A stretch of DNA of 64,000 bases from Sediminimonas qiaohouensis DSM 21189 (GTDB taxonomy: Bacteria > Pseudomonadota > Alphaproteobacteria > Rhodobacterales > Rhodobacteraceae), in contig NZ_AUIJ01000011.1 of assembly GCF_000423645.1 (NCBI RefSeq), positions 1-64,000 of the forward strand, written 5' to 3'. The notes below the pieces were generated by a model. The model was not told where the DNA came from and made no database searches. It worked only from the letters and a program-made list of their open reading frames with translations. A program made the position numbers and the translations under genes. Position 1 is the stretch's first letter, and each line of letters begins with the position of its first letter. This document shows positions 8,001-17,332 of the stretch, piece by piece.

Positions 8001-9874
8001 GCGGACCTCTCGCAGTTTTCTTGCTTGAGGTGCACAAGCAAAAGAGCAAGAGCCGCCGGCGTCATCCCGTCTATGCGGGCAGCTTGGCCAAGATTGGCGG
8101 GGCGCGCCAGCTCAAGCTTCGCTCGAATCTCGTTTGAAATACCCTGCAACCGGGAAAAATCAAAGTCGACAGGTATCTTATGTTGCTCGTCCCGCTTAAG
8201 CGCCTCAACGTCACGCGCCTGCCGCGCGATGTAGTTCGCGTATAGCGCATCTTTCTCGAGTTGCGTGCGTGATTCGGCATCCACCACATGCAGATCGGGC
8301 CAAAGCGTCAGAAGACTGCCGAAGTCCACATCCGGAAACGCCAAAAGCTGAAATGCGGTACGGCGGGTGCCGTCTTGATTGACCTTGAAGCCAGCATCAG
8401 ACAGCGCCTTCGGCGTAAGGCTTCGGTCATCAAGGAGTGCTCGGGCCGTCTCGAGCCTGCTGATCTTGTCCGTAAACAATTTTTGCCGCTCCACCCCGAC
8501 GCATCCAATCTCGATCCCGCGCGCGGTCAGCCTTTGATCCGCGTTGTCGGCCCTGAGGGACAACCGAAACTCCGCGCGGGATGTAAACATCCGGTATGGC
8601 TCGCTAACGCCTCGCGTCACCAGATCGTCAACCATCACGCCAATGTAGCTATCCGACCGGCTGAAGTTTACGGGCGTACGGCCAAGCGAGTAACAAGCCG
8701 CGTTCAGGCCGGCGACCAACCCTTGTGCGCCAGCCTCCTCATATCCGGTTGTTCCGTTGATCTGCCCGGCCAGGTACAGTCCGACAACCGACTTCACCCC
8801 AAGCGAAAGATCCAAAGCGCGCGGGTCAACGTAATCGTATTCAATCGCATAACCCGGTTGACGGATTATCGCGTTCTCAAGCCCGGCAATCGATTGGACG
8901 TAAGCCTCTTGAACCTCCTGCGGGAGTGAGGTGGAAATGCCGTTCGGATAGACCAGGTCGCTTTCCAATCCCTCCGGTTCCAAGAATATCTGGTGAGAGT
9001 CCTTGTCGGCAAACCGGACAATCTTGTCCTCGATCGAGGGGCAGTAACGCGGTCCCACACCGTCTATATGCCCACCATACATTGCCGACCGCTCCAGGTT
9101 GTCCCGGATAATTTCGTGGGTCTTCTTGTTGGTCTGCGTGATCCCACACGACACCTGACGCGCCTGAACGCCTTTGGACATAAAGGAAAACAGCGTCGGA
9201 TCATCGTCTCCTGGCTGACTATCAAGACGATCCCAATCTATGCTTCTCGAATCGATGCGCGGCGGAGTTCCTGTTTTTAGTCGCCCGAGTTGAACCCCGA
9301 ACTGATCAATCCTCTGGGCGAGCTTGACCGAAGGACGCTCGCCCATTCGCCCGCCCTCATGACGTGTGTCGCCAATATGGATAACACCGCGCAAGAAGGT
9401 TCCGGTGGTAAGGACAACCGCACGCGCCGAGATTTCCGAGCCGTCGCCAAGAACAACCCCCGCCACGTCCGGGCCATCAAAAAGGAAATCGATAACCTCC
9501 CCGCACAGGATCCTCAGGCCGTCAGTCGCCTTCATCTCCGACAGCATTGTTGTACGGTATATTTCGCGGTCACATTGCGCGCGCGGGCCTTGAACCGCGG
9601 GCCCCTTGCGCCTGTTGAGCAGACGAAACTGTATGCCCGCCGCATCGGCCACGCGCCCCATGAGGCCATCCATGGCGTCGATCTCGCGGACCAGGTGGCC
9701 TTTCCCCAGCCCGCCAATCGCCGGGTTGCAGGACATGACACCGATCCCGGCCTCATCCAAGGTCACAAGCGCGGTCTGTGCACCCACACGCGCAGCCGCG
9801 TGTGCCGCTTCGGTCCCCGCATGACCGCCGCCAACAACGATGACATCGAAATCGGTTTGTTTCACGTGAAACAC
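7997..9874 (-). CDS. mnmG: tRNA U34 carboxymethylaminomethyl enzyme MnmG (GidA), 625 aa
   Basis: FAD-dependent partner of MnmE that modifies wobble U34 in tRNAs. The FAD site is [19 protein letters not shown], with [16 protein letters not shown] and [16 protein letters not shown] later, and the C-terminal MnmE/tRNA-binding helices. The longest start is GTG at 9874, giving MFHVKQTDF; a second GTG at 9865 (MKQTDF) has AAGGA 9 bp upstream and is the better-spaced start. A perfect parS (9858-9873) covers this region. The stop overlaps rsmG; mnmE ends 3 bp upstream. Confidence 0.97.
   Translation of the reverse strand: MFHVKQTDFDVIVVGGGHAGTEAAHAAARVGAQTALVTLDEAGIGVMSCNPAIGGLGKGHLVREIDAMDGLMGRVADAAGIQFRLLNRRKGPAVQGPRAQCDREIYRTTMLSEMKATDGLRILCGEVIDFLFDGPDVAGVVLGDGSEISARAVVLTTGTFLRGVIHIGDTRHEGGRMGERPSVKLAQRIDQFGVQLGRLKTGTPPRIDSRSIDWDRLDSQPGDDDPTLFSFMSKGVQARQVSCGITQTNKKTHEIIRDNLERSAMYGGHIDGVGPRYCPSIEDKIVRFADKDSHQIFLEPEGLESDLVYPNGISTSLPQEVQEAYVQSIAGLENAIIRQPGYAIEYDYVDPRALDLSLGVKSVVGLYLAGQINGTTGYEEAGAQGLVAGLNAACYSLGRTPVNFSRSDSYIGVMVDDLVTRGVSEPYRMFTSRAEFRLSLRADNADQRLTARGIEIGCVGVERQKLFTDKISRLETARALLDDRSLTPKALSDAGFKVNQDGTRRTAFQLLAFPDVDFGSLLTLWPDLHVVDAESRTQLEKDALYANYIARQARDVEALKRDEQHKIPVDFDFSRLQGISNEIRAKLELARPANLGQAARIDGMTPAALALLLVHLKQENCERSA
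9858..9873. promoter_or_regulatory. parS centromere site, perfect, at the mnmG start
   Basis: A second perfect TGTTTCACGTGAAACA. It occupies the first codons of mnmG, encoding FHVKQ, and lies between the AAGGA ribosome site and coding sequence, so bound ParB would sit on the translation start of the gene. It is 3.2 kb from the probable oriC. Confidence 0.95.
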
Positions 9875-9877
9875 TCC

Positions 9878-11164
9878 TTACTTCCCGAGGCAGAAACTCG
9901 AGAATATCTCATCAAGAACACTCTCAATATCCACACGCCCAATCAGCGCTTCGAGCGACCGAATTGCCGATCGTAGCTCCTCGGCCGCCAAATCCGTACT
10001 TTCCGGTCCCGATGAAATCAGGTTCTCGGCAGATTCGATACACTCCATTGCGCGCACCATCACATGGCGATGCCGCTCTCGCGTCGCAATACCCGCGCCC
10101 GCGACGCACTCAGAAAGATGAACGTTGATTGCTTCTATCAGCTCGTCAATACCCTCGCCGGTTACACCGGACACCGCGCCAGTCTTGACTTTGCGTTGGT
10201 CCGCCTTGGGCCGAAGAACAATATCCCCTTCAACAGGAGAAAGGTCCAACACTTCATCTTCCTCCTGCAGAAAAACACGCAAGTCAGCCCCGCGAGCGCG
10301 GTCAATGGCTCGCTGAATGCCGATGCCTTCAACTTTATCGGTGGTGTCGCGCAGCCCAGCAGTATCAAGAAACGTAACCGGAAGCCCGCCGATATCCATC
10401 CGCACCTCGATCACATCGCGGGTCGTGCCGGCAATTTCCGATGTAATCGCAGCATCGCGCCCCGCCAAGCGATTCAAGAGAGTCGATTTGCCAACGTTCG
10501 TTGCGCCAACAATCGCAACCTCGAAACCATCCCGAATGCGCTCTGCTGCCGCAACGCCTTTGATCTGAGTGCTTAACCCGCGCGTCACCTCAGCAAGCAA
10601 GTCCCTGACCTCGGGGCTGACGTCAACCGGCACATCCTCATCCGCGAAATCGATCGTCGCTTCCAGCAACGCCGCCGCACGAATAAGGTCGCGCCGCCAT
10701 GCTTCGGTCTGAGCTGTCAGGTCGCCTGAAAAGACGCGCAACGCCTGTCTTCGCTGCGCCTCGGTTTCCGCATCGATCAGATCGGCCAGCCCTTCGACCT
10801 CGGAAAGATCAAGGCGCCCGTTCTCAAGCGCACGGCGAGTAAATTCCCCCGGCTCGGCTTGACGCAAGCCCTCGATCTTGGAAAGCGCGCGCAAGACAGA
10901 TCCGATAACGGCACGGCTGCCGTGCACATGAAACTCCACGACATCTTCGCCGGTAAAGCTTGCCTTATCACCGAAAGAAATCACCAGCGCACGGTCAAGA
11001 ACCGCGCCGTCGTTGTCTTTCAACGCGCGCAAACTGGCCATACGAAACGGCGGTAAGGTCCCGCAAAGGCGCGTGGCCGCGCCATGTGCCGACGGGCCTG
11101 ACAGCCGGATCACCGCAACACCTGACTTGCCTTGTACCGTGGCAAGCGCAAAAATCGTATCCAT
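9878..11164 (-). CDS. mnmE: tRNA modification GTPase MnmE (TrmE), 428 aa
   Basis: GTPase that works with MnmG on wobble U34. The N-terminal formyl-THF-binding domain starts [21 protein letters not shown]. The G domain shows G1 [10 protein letters not shown]2 TTRD and G3 DTAGLR; the usual G4 NKxD is replaced by PKAD in LRPKADQ. The protein ends FCLGK, the family CxGK with the catalytic Cys. I chose ATG at 11164 (GGAG 6 bp upstream) over ATG at 11176, which has no ribosome site. It sits between rho and mnmG, all read leftward. Confidence 0.96.
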   Translation of the reverse strand: MDTIFALATVQGKSGVAVIRLSGPSAHGAATRLCGTLPPFRMASLRALKDNDGAVLDRALVISFGDKASFTGEDVVEFHVHGSRAVIGSVLRALSKIEGLRQAEPGEFTRRALENGRLDLSEVEGLADLIDAETEAQRRQALRVFSGDLTAQTEAWRRDLIRAAALLEATIDFADEDVPVDVSPEVRDLLAEVTRGLSTQIKGVAAAERIRDGFEVAIVGATNVGKSTLLNRLAGRDAAITSEIAGTTRDVIEVRMDIGGLPVTFLDTAGLRDTTDKVEGIGIQRAIDRARGADLRVFLQEEDEVLDLSPVEGDIVLRPKADQRKVKTGAVSGVTGEGIDELIEAINVHLSECVAGAGIATRERHRHVMVRAMECIESAENLISSGPESTDLAAEELRSAIRSLEALIGRVDIESVLDEIFSSFCLGK

Positions 11165-11193
11165 CGTCGGCTCCATACCGCAGAAGCGGATAC

Positions 11194-12474
11194 CTAGGTG
11201 TTCATGGAATCGAAGAATTCCGAATTTGTCTTGGTTTGCTTCAGCTTGGACAGCAAGAACTCAATTGCGTCCGTCGTACCCATCGGGTTGAGGATTCGGC
11301 GCAAGACAAAGGTTTTCTGAAGATCGGCCTTCTCGATCAGAAGATCCTCTTTCCGGGTGCCGGATTTCAGGATATCGATAGCCGGGAATACCCGCTTGTC
11401 CGCGATCTTGCGATCAAGGACCAGTTCGCTGTTGCCGGTGCCCTTGAACTCTTCGAAAATCACTTCGTCCATACGGCTCCCGGTATCGATCAGTGCAGTC
11501 GCGATGATGGTGAGCGATCCACCCTCTTCCACGTTCCGCGCCGCGCCGAAAAACCGTTTTGGACGCTGCAACGCGTTCGCATCGACACCACCGGTCAGAA
11601 CCTTGCCCGACGATGGCACCACCGTGTTAAAGGCCCGGCCAAGTCGCGTGATCGAATCCAGCAAAATGACCACATCGCGTTTGTGCTCGACCAGGCGTTT
11701 GGCCTTTTCGATAACCATTTCCGATACGGCAACATGCCGCGTTGCCGGCTCATCGAAGGTCGATGAAACCACTTCGCCCTGCACGGACCTTTGCATATCC
11801 GTCACTTCTTCGGGGCGCTCATCAATCAGCAGAACTATCAAGTAGCATTCCGGATGGTTTTGCTCGATCGAGTGGGCAATATTCTGCAATATCACCGTCT
11901 TACCTGTCCTGGGCGGCGCCACGATAAGCGAACGCTGCCCCTTGCCGATCGGCGCAACCAGGTCGATCACGCGCGCCGTACGATCCTTGATCGTCGGGTC
12001 TTCGATTTCCATCTTCAGTCGCTCGTCGGGATAAAGCGGCGTCAGGTTTTCAAAGGCGATCTTGTGACGGGCCTTGTCCGGCTCCTGGAAATTGATCTTT
12101 TCCGCTTTCGTCAGCGCAAAGTAACGCTCGTTCTCCTGCGGCGCCTTCATAACGCCTTCAATGGTGTCACCAGTGCGAAGAGCGTGATGGCGGATCATCT
12201 CGGGCGAGACATAGATATCATCCGGGCCCGGCAGATAGTTCGCTTCGGGGGATCGGAGAAAACCAAAACCGTCCTGCAGCACTTCCAGAACGCCATCGCC
12301 GCCGATTTCCCATTCATCCTCGGCCATCTCCTTGAGGATCGAGAACATCATGTCGCCCTTGCGCATGGTCGAGGCGTTCTCGATCTCGAGTTCCTCGGCC
12401 ATTGCCAACAGGTCTTTGGGGCTCTTCAGTTTTAGCTCGGACAGGTTGAGCCGCTCGATCACATCGCTCGTCAT
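11194..12474 (-). CDS. rho: Transcription termination factor Rho, 426 aa
   Basis: Hexameric RNA-dependent helicase that terminates transcription. Domains in order: the N-terminal helical domain ([21 protein letters not shown]), the cold-shock RNA-binding fold ([24 protein letters not shown]), and the RecA-like ATPase with [16 protein letters not shown] and the Q-loop/R-loop block [31 protein letters not shown] chose ATG at 12474 ([13 protein letters not shown] 9 bp upstream); the frame is open for 33 more codons but these are unlike Rho. Normal length for Rho without an insertion. Confidence 0.97.
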   Translation of the reverse strand: MTSDVIERLNLSELKLKSPKDLLAMAEELEIENASTMRKGDMMFSILKEMAEDEWEIGGDGVLEVLQDGFGFLRSPEANYLPGPDDIYVSPEMIRHHALRTGDTIEGVMKAPQENERYFALTKAEKINFQEPDKARHKIAFENLTPLYPDERLKMEIEDPTIKDRTARVIDLVAPIGKGQRSLIVAPPRTGKTVILQNIAHSIEQNHPECYLIVLLIDERPEEVTDMQRSVQGEVVSSTFDEPATRHVAVSEMVIEKAKRLVEHKRDVVILLDSITRLGRAFNTVVPSSGKVLTGGVDANALQRPKRFFGAARNVEEGGSLTIIATALIDTGSRMDEVIFEEFKGTGNSELVLDRKIADKRVFPAIDILKSGTRKEDLLIEKADLQKTFVLRRILNPMGTTDAIEFLLSKLKQTKTNSEFFDSMNT

Positions 12475-12592
12475 GGGGATATCCTGGGCCGGGTCGCAGT
12501 CGCGCGGATTGGCCGATTTTGGTGTGAAAACGTGCATCCGGACGGATGACAGCACAGCATGTACGCAAATCACGGTCCGCTGTCAATTGCGC

Positions 12593-13042
12593 TTAGAACT
12601 TGAGGACAACCGACAACACAATGATCACCATCAGGATAGTCGGCACCTCGTTCATCATGCGAAACTGGCGCCCGGTGCGCGTGTTCCGCCCCGCGGCGAA
12701 ATCCTTGCGCCGCACGGCAAGCCACATGTGAAACCAGGTTAATACGATTACCGCGATACCCTTTGTCCATGGCCATATCGAAGACCAGTCGATGATCCCC
12801 GGCGTCATAACCAGCATTAGGCCAAGCACCCATACCGCTATCAAGGATGGGTTCATAATCAGCTTCAAAAGCTTGTGTTCCATCACCAGAAACACATCAT
12901 CACGAGCATCGCCCGGTTGCGACCTTTCGGCGTGATAGACGTACAGACGGGGCAGATAGAAGATACCTGCCATCCAAGTGATGACCGCCATGATGTGAAA
13001 CGCCTTCACCCATGGGTATATCATGATCAAGTAGTCGGTCAT
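12593..13042 (-). CDS. hemJ: Protoporphyrinogen IX oxidase HemJ, 149 aa
   Basis: Membrane enzyme that oxidises protoporphyrinogen IX to protoporphyrin IX in heme (and chlorophyll) synthesis in bacteria lacking HemG/HemY. The UPF0093 signature is clear: KAFHIMAVITWMAGIFYLPRLYVYH at the N-terminus (with the conserved His), EHKLLKLIMNPSL, and WFHMWLAVRRKDFAAG. Four hydrophobic helices are visible. ATG at 13042 follows GAGGAG. It is the gene bordering the probable oriC on the left and is transcribed away from it, 118 bp ahead of rho. Confidence 0.93.
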   Translation of the reverse strand: MTDYLIMIYPWVKAFHIMAVITWMAGIFYLPRLYVYHAERSQPGDARDDVFLVMEHKLLKLIMNPSLIAVWVLGLMLVMTPGIIDWSSIWPWTKGIAVIVLTWFHMWLAVRRKDFAAGRNTRTGRQFRMMNEVPTILMVIIVLSVVLKF

Positions 13043-13091
13043 CGCGTCTCCTCGTGTAACGGTCCCACCTAATCAATAAATATGAATATAG

Positions 13092-13128
13092 AAAGGTTGT
13101 AGTTTATGTAGGGAGTATAACAACCTTT
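13092..13128. repeat. Perfect 9-bp inverted repeat within the origin region
   Basis: AAAGGTTGT (13092-13100) and ACAACCTTT (13120-13128) are perfect inverted arms around a 19-bp spacer. The element is 50-86 bp upstream of hemJ and next to a DnaA-box-like TTATCCAGT at 13132. It may be a protein-binding site or a structural part of the origin. Confidence 0.6.
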
Positions 13129-13271
13129 GGATTATCCAGTTTTTCGCAAGTTGTCCTCAGCAAGAAATCAGCAGTTCTGCGCTGTTGACAGAATTTGAAA
13201 CATTCACCGAACATCAATAATTTAAAGTAATAAAAACAAATAGTTATAATAGAGAAAGTAATACTTGAACC

Positions 13272-13280
13272 TGTGGATAA
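13272..13280 (-). promoter_or_regulatory. Perfect DnaA box
   Basis: Reads TTATCCACA on the minus strand, the full consensus DnaA box, immediately to the right of the AT-rich stretch of the presumed origin. Confidence 0.8.
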
Positions 13281-13461
13281 TCCCTGTATGAAGTTGCTCG
13301 ACCTGAAGTAATCAACAACATCCGATTTCTCCCACACACAAGTGGAAAACCGGCGCACGGTTCAGGTGGATTGATCGCTTTTCCGATGATACGCCAAATC
13401 CCGGGCAGAACTCCCGCAAAACAAGCCAACCCTCCGCAGACTTACCCACCGGATTATACCC

Positions 13462-14061
13462 ATGTCTCAGCCAATCATCCTTGCCTCCGGCTCCGTGATC
13501 AGGCGGCAGCTCCTTGAGAATGCGGGCGTGGCATTTGATGTGCAAAAGCCTCGCGTCGACGAGGTTGCGTTAAAGGCGGCCATGAGGACCGATCAGGCCA
13601 AGCCGCGCGATATCGCCGACGCACTGGCCGAAGCGAAGGCGCGGCGCATCAGCGCCAAGATGCCGCATGCGCTGGTCATCGGATGCGACCAGGTGTTGCA
13701 GCTTGGGGATGATATCCTGTCCAAGCCCGACACCATGGAAACGGCCAAGGACCAACTGCTTGCCTTACGGGGACGGCAGCACACCCTTCTTTCCGCCGTT
13801 GTGATCTATGACGATGCTGCACCCGTCTGGCGTCATGTCGGTCAGGTCAGATTGCACATGCGCGATTTTTCCGACAGCTTTCTTGACGAGTATCTTGACC
13901 GCAACTGGCCAGCCGTTCAGTCATCGGTCGGTGCTTATCAAATCGAGGGTGAGGGTATACGCTTGTTTTCAAAGATCGAAGGTGACTACTTTACCGTTCT
14001 GGGGCTGCCTTTGCTGGAGGTAGTGATGTATTTGACCCAGCGTGGAGATTTGAAGGCATGA
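13462..14061 (+). CDS. maf: Maf family nucleotide pyrophosphatase, 199 aa
   Basis: Nucleotide pyrophosphatase acting on modified or canonical pyrimidine NTPs; exact substrate is not set by the sequence. Maf signatures are the N-terminal ILASGSVIRRQLLENAGVAFD, the DCDQVL-like VIGCDQVLQLG, RGRQHTLLSAVVIYD and GAYQIEGEGI near the C-terminus. It is the first gene right of the probable origin and opens the maf-aroE-coaE-dnaQ operon: aroE starts 4 bp before maf ends (ATGA-type overlap). Length is standard. Confidence 0.94.
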   Translation: MSQPIILASGSVIRRQLLENAGVAFDVQKPRVDEVALKAAMRTDQAKPRDIADALAEAKARRISAKMPHALVIGCDQVLQLGDDILSKPDTMETAKDQLLALRGRQHTLLSAVVIYDDAAPVWRHVGQVRLHMRDFSDSFLDEYLDRNWPAVQSSVGAYQIEGEGIRLFSKIEGDYFTVLGLPLLEVVMYLTQRGDLKA

Positions 14062-14891
14062 CACAAGAGAAAATCCCGTTGGCCGGTGTGATCGGATCGC
14101 CGATAGCGCACTCAAAATCACCACAACTGCATCGCCATTGGCTGCGTCACTATGGTCTGCCGGGATACTATATCCCCATGGATGTCAGCGCCGACGACCT
14201 CGCCACGGTAATCCATGCCCTTCCGCGTGCCGGGTTCGTGGGCGCGAACATCACCGTGCCACACAAAGAAGCGATCATGGAGATCGCCGATCTGGCCACC
14301 GATCGCGCAACCCTGATCGGGGCGGCCAATACGCTGAAATTCCGGTCGGACGGCAAGATCCACGCCGATAACACCGATGGCTATGGGTTCATCGAAAACC
14401 TGAGACAGGGCGCGCCGGACTGGGATCCGAAAGCGGGACCAGCCGCCGTTTTGGGTGCAGGAGGCGCCGCACGCGCCGTTGTGGCCGCGCTGTTGGATGC
14501 GGGCGTGCCGGAAATTCTGATTGCGAACCGAACGCGCGTACGCGCCGAGGTGCTGCAAAAGGACTTTGGCACGCGCCTCAAGGTGGTCGAGTGGGTTCAG
14601 GCCGGCAATATGCTGGAGGACGCGACCACGGTGGTGAACACGACTTCCCTCGGGATGATGGGCATGCCGGCCCTGCGCGTCCCACTTGATGGATTGCAGC
14701 GCGGTGCAACCGTTACCGATCTGGTCTACGCGCCACTGCAAACGCGGTTTTTACAAACGGCCGAGGAAATGGGCTGCGTCACTGTTGATGGCTTGGGTAT
14801 GTTGCTTCATCAGGCGGTTCCGGGTTTTGAGCGGTGGTTCGGCACCCGGCCCGAGGTGGATGCCGCGGCACGGGCAGCTATTCTGCGATGA
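14058..14891 (+). CDS. aroE: Shikimate dehydrogenase, 277 aa
   Basis: Reduces 3-dehydroshikimate to shikimate with NADPH in aromatic amino acid synthesis. The substrate domain has GVIGSPIAHSKSPQLHRHWL and NITVPHKEAIMEIAD (catalytic Lys); the cofactor domain has VLGAGGAARAVVAAL and IANRTRVRAE. The C-terminal DGLGMLLHQAVPGFERWFG is also typical. It overlaps maf by 4 bp and coaE by 4 bp, so the whole operon is translationally coupled. Confidence 0.96.
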   Translation: MTQEKIPLAGVIGSPIAHSKSPQLHRHWLRHYGLPGYYIPMDVSADDLATVIHALPRAGFVGANITVPHKEAIMEIADLATDRATLIGAANTLKFRSDGKIHADNTDGYGFIENLRQGAPDWDPKAGPAAVLGAGGAARAVVAALLDAGVPEILIANRTRVRAEVLQKDFGTRLKVVEWVQAGNMLEDATTVVNTTSLGMMGMPALRVPLDGLQRGATVTDLVYAPLQTRFLQTAEEMGCVTVDGLGMLLHQAVPGFERWFGTRPEVDAAARAAILR

Positions 14892-15478
14892 CGTTCAAGC
14901 TAGGCCTCACCGGCTCAATCGGGATGGGGAAATCGACGACGGCTGAGCTATTTATGCAAAATGGATGCGATGTTTGGGATGCCGATGCTGCAGTTCATCG
15001 CTTATACAGCGCGGGCGGCCGTGCCGTTGAGCCGGTCGGGGCGGAGTTCCCCGATGCAATAGTCGATGGCGAGGTATCTCGTGATCAATTGCGCAAGATA
15101 ATCGCCGAAAACCCGGATGCCTTGCGCCGCATTGAAGAGATCGTGCACCCCCTTCTGTCGCATGACCGGGCGGATTTCGTAGCGTCCGCCAGCAATGATA
15201 TTCTGGTGTTCGATATCCCGCTGTTGTTCGAAACCGGAGGCGACGCCAATATGGATGCAGTCGTTTGCGTGACGGTCCCGGAAGAGGTTCAGCGCGCGCG
15301 CGTCCTGGAGCGCGGAACGATGGACGAGGCACAATTCGACTCCATAAAGGCCAAGCAAATGCCCAGCGACGAAAAATGCAAGCGCGCGGATTATGTTGTA
15401 GAAACAGATACCTTGGATCATGCCGCCGCGCAGGTCCGTGCTATCGTAAATGATATTCGGAGGGGTCGAGATGCGTGA
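14888..15478 (+). CDS. coaE: Dephospho-CoA kinase, 196 aa
   Basis: Last step of coenzyme A synthesis, phosphorylating dephospho-CoA at the 3' hydroxyl. The P-loop is [17 protein letters not shown] at the very N-terminus, followed by [14 protein letters not shown] and DIPLLFETG, all CoaE hallmarks. I chose ATG at 14888, which overlaps the aroE stop as ATGA; an in-frame upstream extension to 14834 would run inside aroE and precede the P-loop by 18 alien residues. The 3' end overlaps dnaQ by 8 bp. Confidence 0.96.
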   Translation: MTFKLGLTGSIGMGKSTTAELFMQNGCDVWDADAAVHRLYSAGGRAVEPVGAEFPDAIVDGEVSRDQLRKIIAENPDALRRIEEIVHPLLSHDRADFVASASNDILVFDIPLLFETGGDANMDAVVCVTVPEEVQRARVLERGTMDEAQFDSIKAKQMPSDEKCKRADYVVETDTLDHAAAQVRAIVNDIRRGRDA

Positions 15479-16163
15479 AATCGTGCTTGATACCGAAACC
15501 ACCGGCTTTGATCCCGAGAGCGGCGATCGCATCGTCGAAATCGGGGCGGTGGAGCTCCATAATCACATGCCGACGGGCCGGACGTTCCATGAATACATCA
15601 ACCCGCAACGCCCCATGCCGCAATCCGCGTTCGAGGTGCATGGCCTGGGGGATGATTTCCTGCGCGACAAGCCTTTATTTCACCTGATCGCCCCGGCGTT
15701 TGTGGACTTTGTCCAGGATGCCAAGCTCATCATTCATAATGCGGCGTTTGATATGAAATTTATCAACGCCGAATTGCAATTTTGCAAAATGCCGGCGATC
15801 CCATGGGAACAGGCCATTGATACGCTCGCCATCGCGCGAAAACGGTTCCCCGGCTCGCCTGCCACGCTGGATGCGCTGTGCCGCCGTTTTGGCATAGACA
15901 ATTCGTCGCGCACGCTGCACGGCGCCCTTCTCGACTCCGAGATACTGGCCGAGGTTTACTTGGAACTGATTGGCGGCCGGCAGCCCGACTTTGGCCTATC
16001 CACCGCAGACACAAGCGGGCAAACCCAAGAGGTTCAGTCGCAATGGCGCCCGTCCGCGCGGCCAACACCCTTATCGCCGCGCATCACCGAGGAAGAGGCC
16101 GCCGCCCACGATGCATTGATCGAAAGCATGGGCGACGGCGCACTTTGGAAAAAGCAGGGTTAA
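15471..16163 (+). CDS. dnaQ: DNA polymerase III epsilon subunit (3'-5' exonuclease), 230 aa
   Basis: Proofreading exonuclease of the replicase. DEDDh motifs are visible: Exo[16 protein letters not shown], Exo[19 protein letters not shown], and Exo[20 protein letters not shown] with the catalytic His. The C-terminal tail probably carries the alpha-binding peptide. ATG at 15471 overlaps the end of coaE by 8 bp. Its own end overlaps that of secB by 4 bp on the opposite strand. Location beside the origin is usual in Rhodobacteraceae. Confidence 0.96.
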   Translation: MREIVLDTETTGFDPESGDRIVEIGAVELHNHMPTGRTFHEYINPQRPMPQSAFEVHGLGDDFLRDKPLFHLIAPAFVDFVQDAKLIIHNAAFDMKFINAELQFCKMPAIPWEQAIDTLAIARKRFPGSPATLDALCRRFGIDNSSRTLHGALLDSEILAEVYLELIGGRQPDFGLSTADTSGQTQEVQSQWRPSARPTPLSPRITEEEAAAHDALIESMGDGALWKKQG

Positions 16164-16660
16164 GCGTCCGGCGTCTCGGGTGCTTGTTCACCCTGCTGCG
16201 CCTTACGCCGCGCCAGTTCGTTGCGGTATAGTTGCACGAAGTCGATATTGTCCAAGTTGAGAGGTGGGAAGCCGCCATCGCGTGTCACGTCCGACACGAT
16301 GCGCCGTGCGAACGGGAAAATCATGCGCGGGCACTCGATCAGAAGGAAGGGGTGCAGCTGATCCTCCGGCACGCCTTCGATGTGGAACACGCCGGCATAT
16401 TCCAGCTCCAGCAGGAACATCTTGTCGCCGGTATCCTTTGCCGATGAATCTACGACCATCTTCATAAGGACTTCGTACTGGTTCTCGGTGCTGCGCTTCT
16501 TGGCATCAAGGTTGACCTGAACGCTGACATCGGGCTGCACCTCACCCGAGCTGCCCTTTTGCGACAAGATGTTTTCAAAGGACATATCCCGAATATACTG
16601 CGTCAGGATATTCATCTTGATCTGCGGCGCTTCCGCTTGTCCGTTGCCGTTCTCGGCCAT
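16160..16660 (-). CDS. secB: Protein-export chaperone SecB, 166 aa
   Basis: Tetrameric cytosolic chaperone that keeps preproteins unfolded and hands them to SecA. The family core is seen as [82 protein letters not shown] (given here as the hallmark block, residues about 90-150). Length and acidic termini are normal for alphaproteobacteria. It follows fxsA by 57 bp in the same orientation and is convergent with dnaQ. Confidence 0.96.
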   Translation of the reverse strand: MAENGNGQAEAPQIKMNILTQYIRDMSFENILSQKGSSGEVQPDVSVQVNLDAKKRSTENQYEVLMKMVVDSSAKDTGDKMFLLELEYAGVFHIEGVPEDQLHPFLLIECPRMIFPFARRIVSDVTRDGGFPPLNLDNIDFVQLYRNELARRKAQQGEQAPETPDA

Positions 16661-16717
16661 CGTATTTCTCCAGAAGAATTGACTTTGGCGTTTATCTAGC
16701 AGGATGCCCAGAGGGCC

Positions 16718-17224
16718 TCAATGCCTTGTCCATCCTGATTGGCCGCGCGGCGGGATGTCGTCTGGGTCCAGCTCTTCGTACTCGCCCTCGATGACGTCGG
16801 GCCGCTTTGAATGCGTCCGCCGGGTGCGCGGGTCGTTGGGGTGTGCGCCCGGTGAGGGGCGTTGTCCAAATTGGTGCACGCGAACCCGCGAGCGAAGGAA
16901 CAAGAAGACCGCCGCGCGGAAGGCGGGAATAAGCAGGCCGAGACCAAGCGCATCGGTGAAAAACCCGGGCGTCAGCAACAGCACCCCAGCAACCAGGATC
17001 ATGGCGGCATGGGCCAGCGGCTCTGTCGGGTCCTGCATTTCAGAGAACGAGCGTTGGAGGTTCCCCATGGCCAAACGCCCCTGCGTCCGCATCAGCCATG
17101 TGCCGATAAACGCCGTCAGGATGACAATACCAATCGTTGGCATGGTGCCAATCGCGCCGCCGACCTGGATGAACAGGGCGATTTCGATGATTGGCACCGC
17201 GACGAATGCCACAAACAACCACAT
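16718..17224 (-). CDS. fxsA: FxsA family membrane protein, 168 aa
   Basis: Inner membrane protein; E. coli FxsA overexpression suppresses F-exclusion of phage T7, but its physiological role is unknown. Seen are an N-terminal helix LFVAFVAVPIIEIALFIQVG, a second after GTMPTIGIVILTAFIGTWL, and a third with LLTPGFFTDALGLGLLIP, the family signature. The charged C-terminal tail is low complexity. I chose ATG at 17224 (MWLFVAF) since 18 upstream codons lack the membrane pattern. Divergent from the Tim44-like gene. Confidence 0.88.
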   Translation of the reverse strand: MWLFVAFVAVPIIEIALFIQVGGAIGTMPTIGIVILTAFIGTWLMRTQGRLAMGNLQRSFSEMQDPTEPLAHAAMILVAGVLLLTPGFFTDALGLGLLIPAFRAAVFLFLRSRVRVHQFGQRPSPGAHPNDPRTRRTHSKRPDVIEGEYEELDPDDIPPRGQSGWTRH

Positions 17225-17332
17225 GGCTGACCTCTTGCAATCTGTTGCCTGTGCGGTGGACTTGGCCGCACACGTCACCTACATAGGAAACATAAAGCGT
17301 CGTTACCATGCCCCGCTCTTCGAGAGGACGAT

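Larger units (their letters stand above)
13043..13461. other. oriC: Probable replication origin (oriC)
   Basis: A 419-bp noncoding, AT-rich gap between divergent hemJ and maf. It holds one perfect DnaA box on the minus strand, TGTGGATAA at 13272-13280, and looser matches (two mismatches each) at 13132-13140, 13151-13159, 13341-13349 and 13442-13450. Positions 13211-13260 are 84% A+T and could unwind. A 12/13 IHF-like match is at 13212-13224. Genes run outward on both sides for several kb, and parS sites and parAB lie just to the left, as expected at an origin. In Caulobacter the origin also lies beside a heme gene (hemE). dnaA itself is 45 kb away. I see no GANTC site in this gap. Confidence 0.75.

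Noticed and set aside
9290-9976. Plus-strand frame opposite mnmG and mnmE (228 codons)
   Set aside because: Shadow of the real leftward genes; no family motif and no credible ribosome site.
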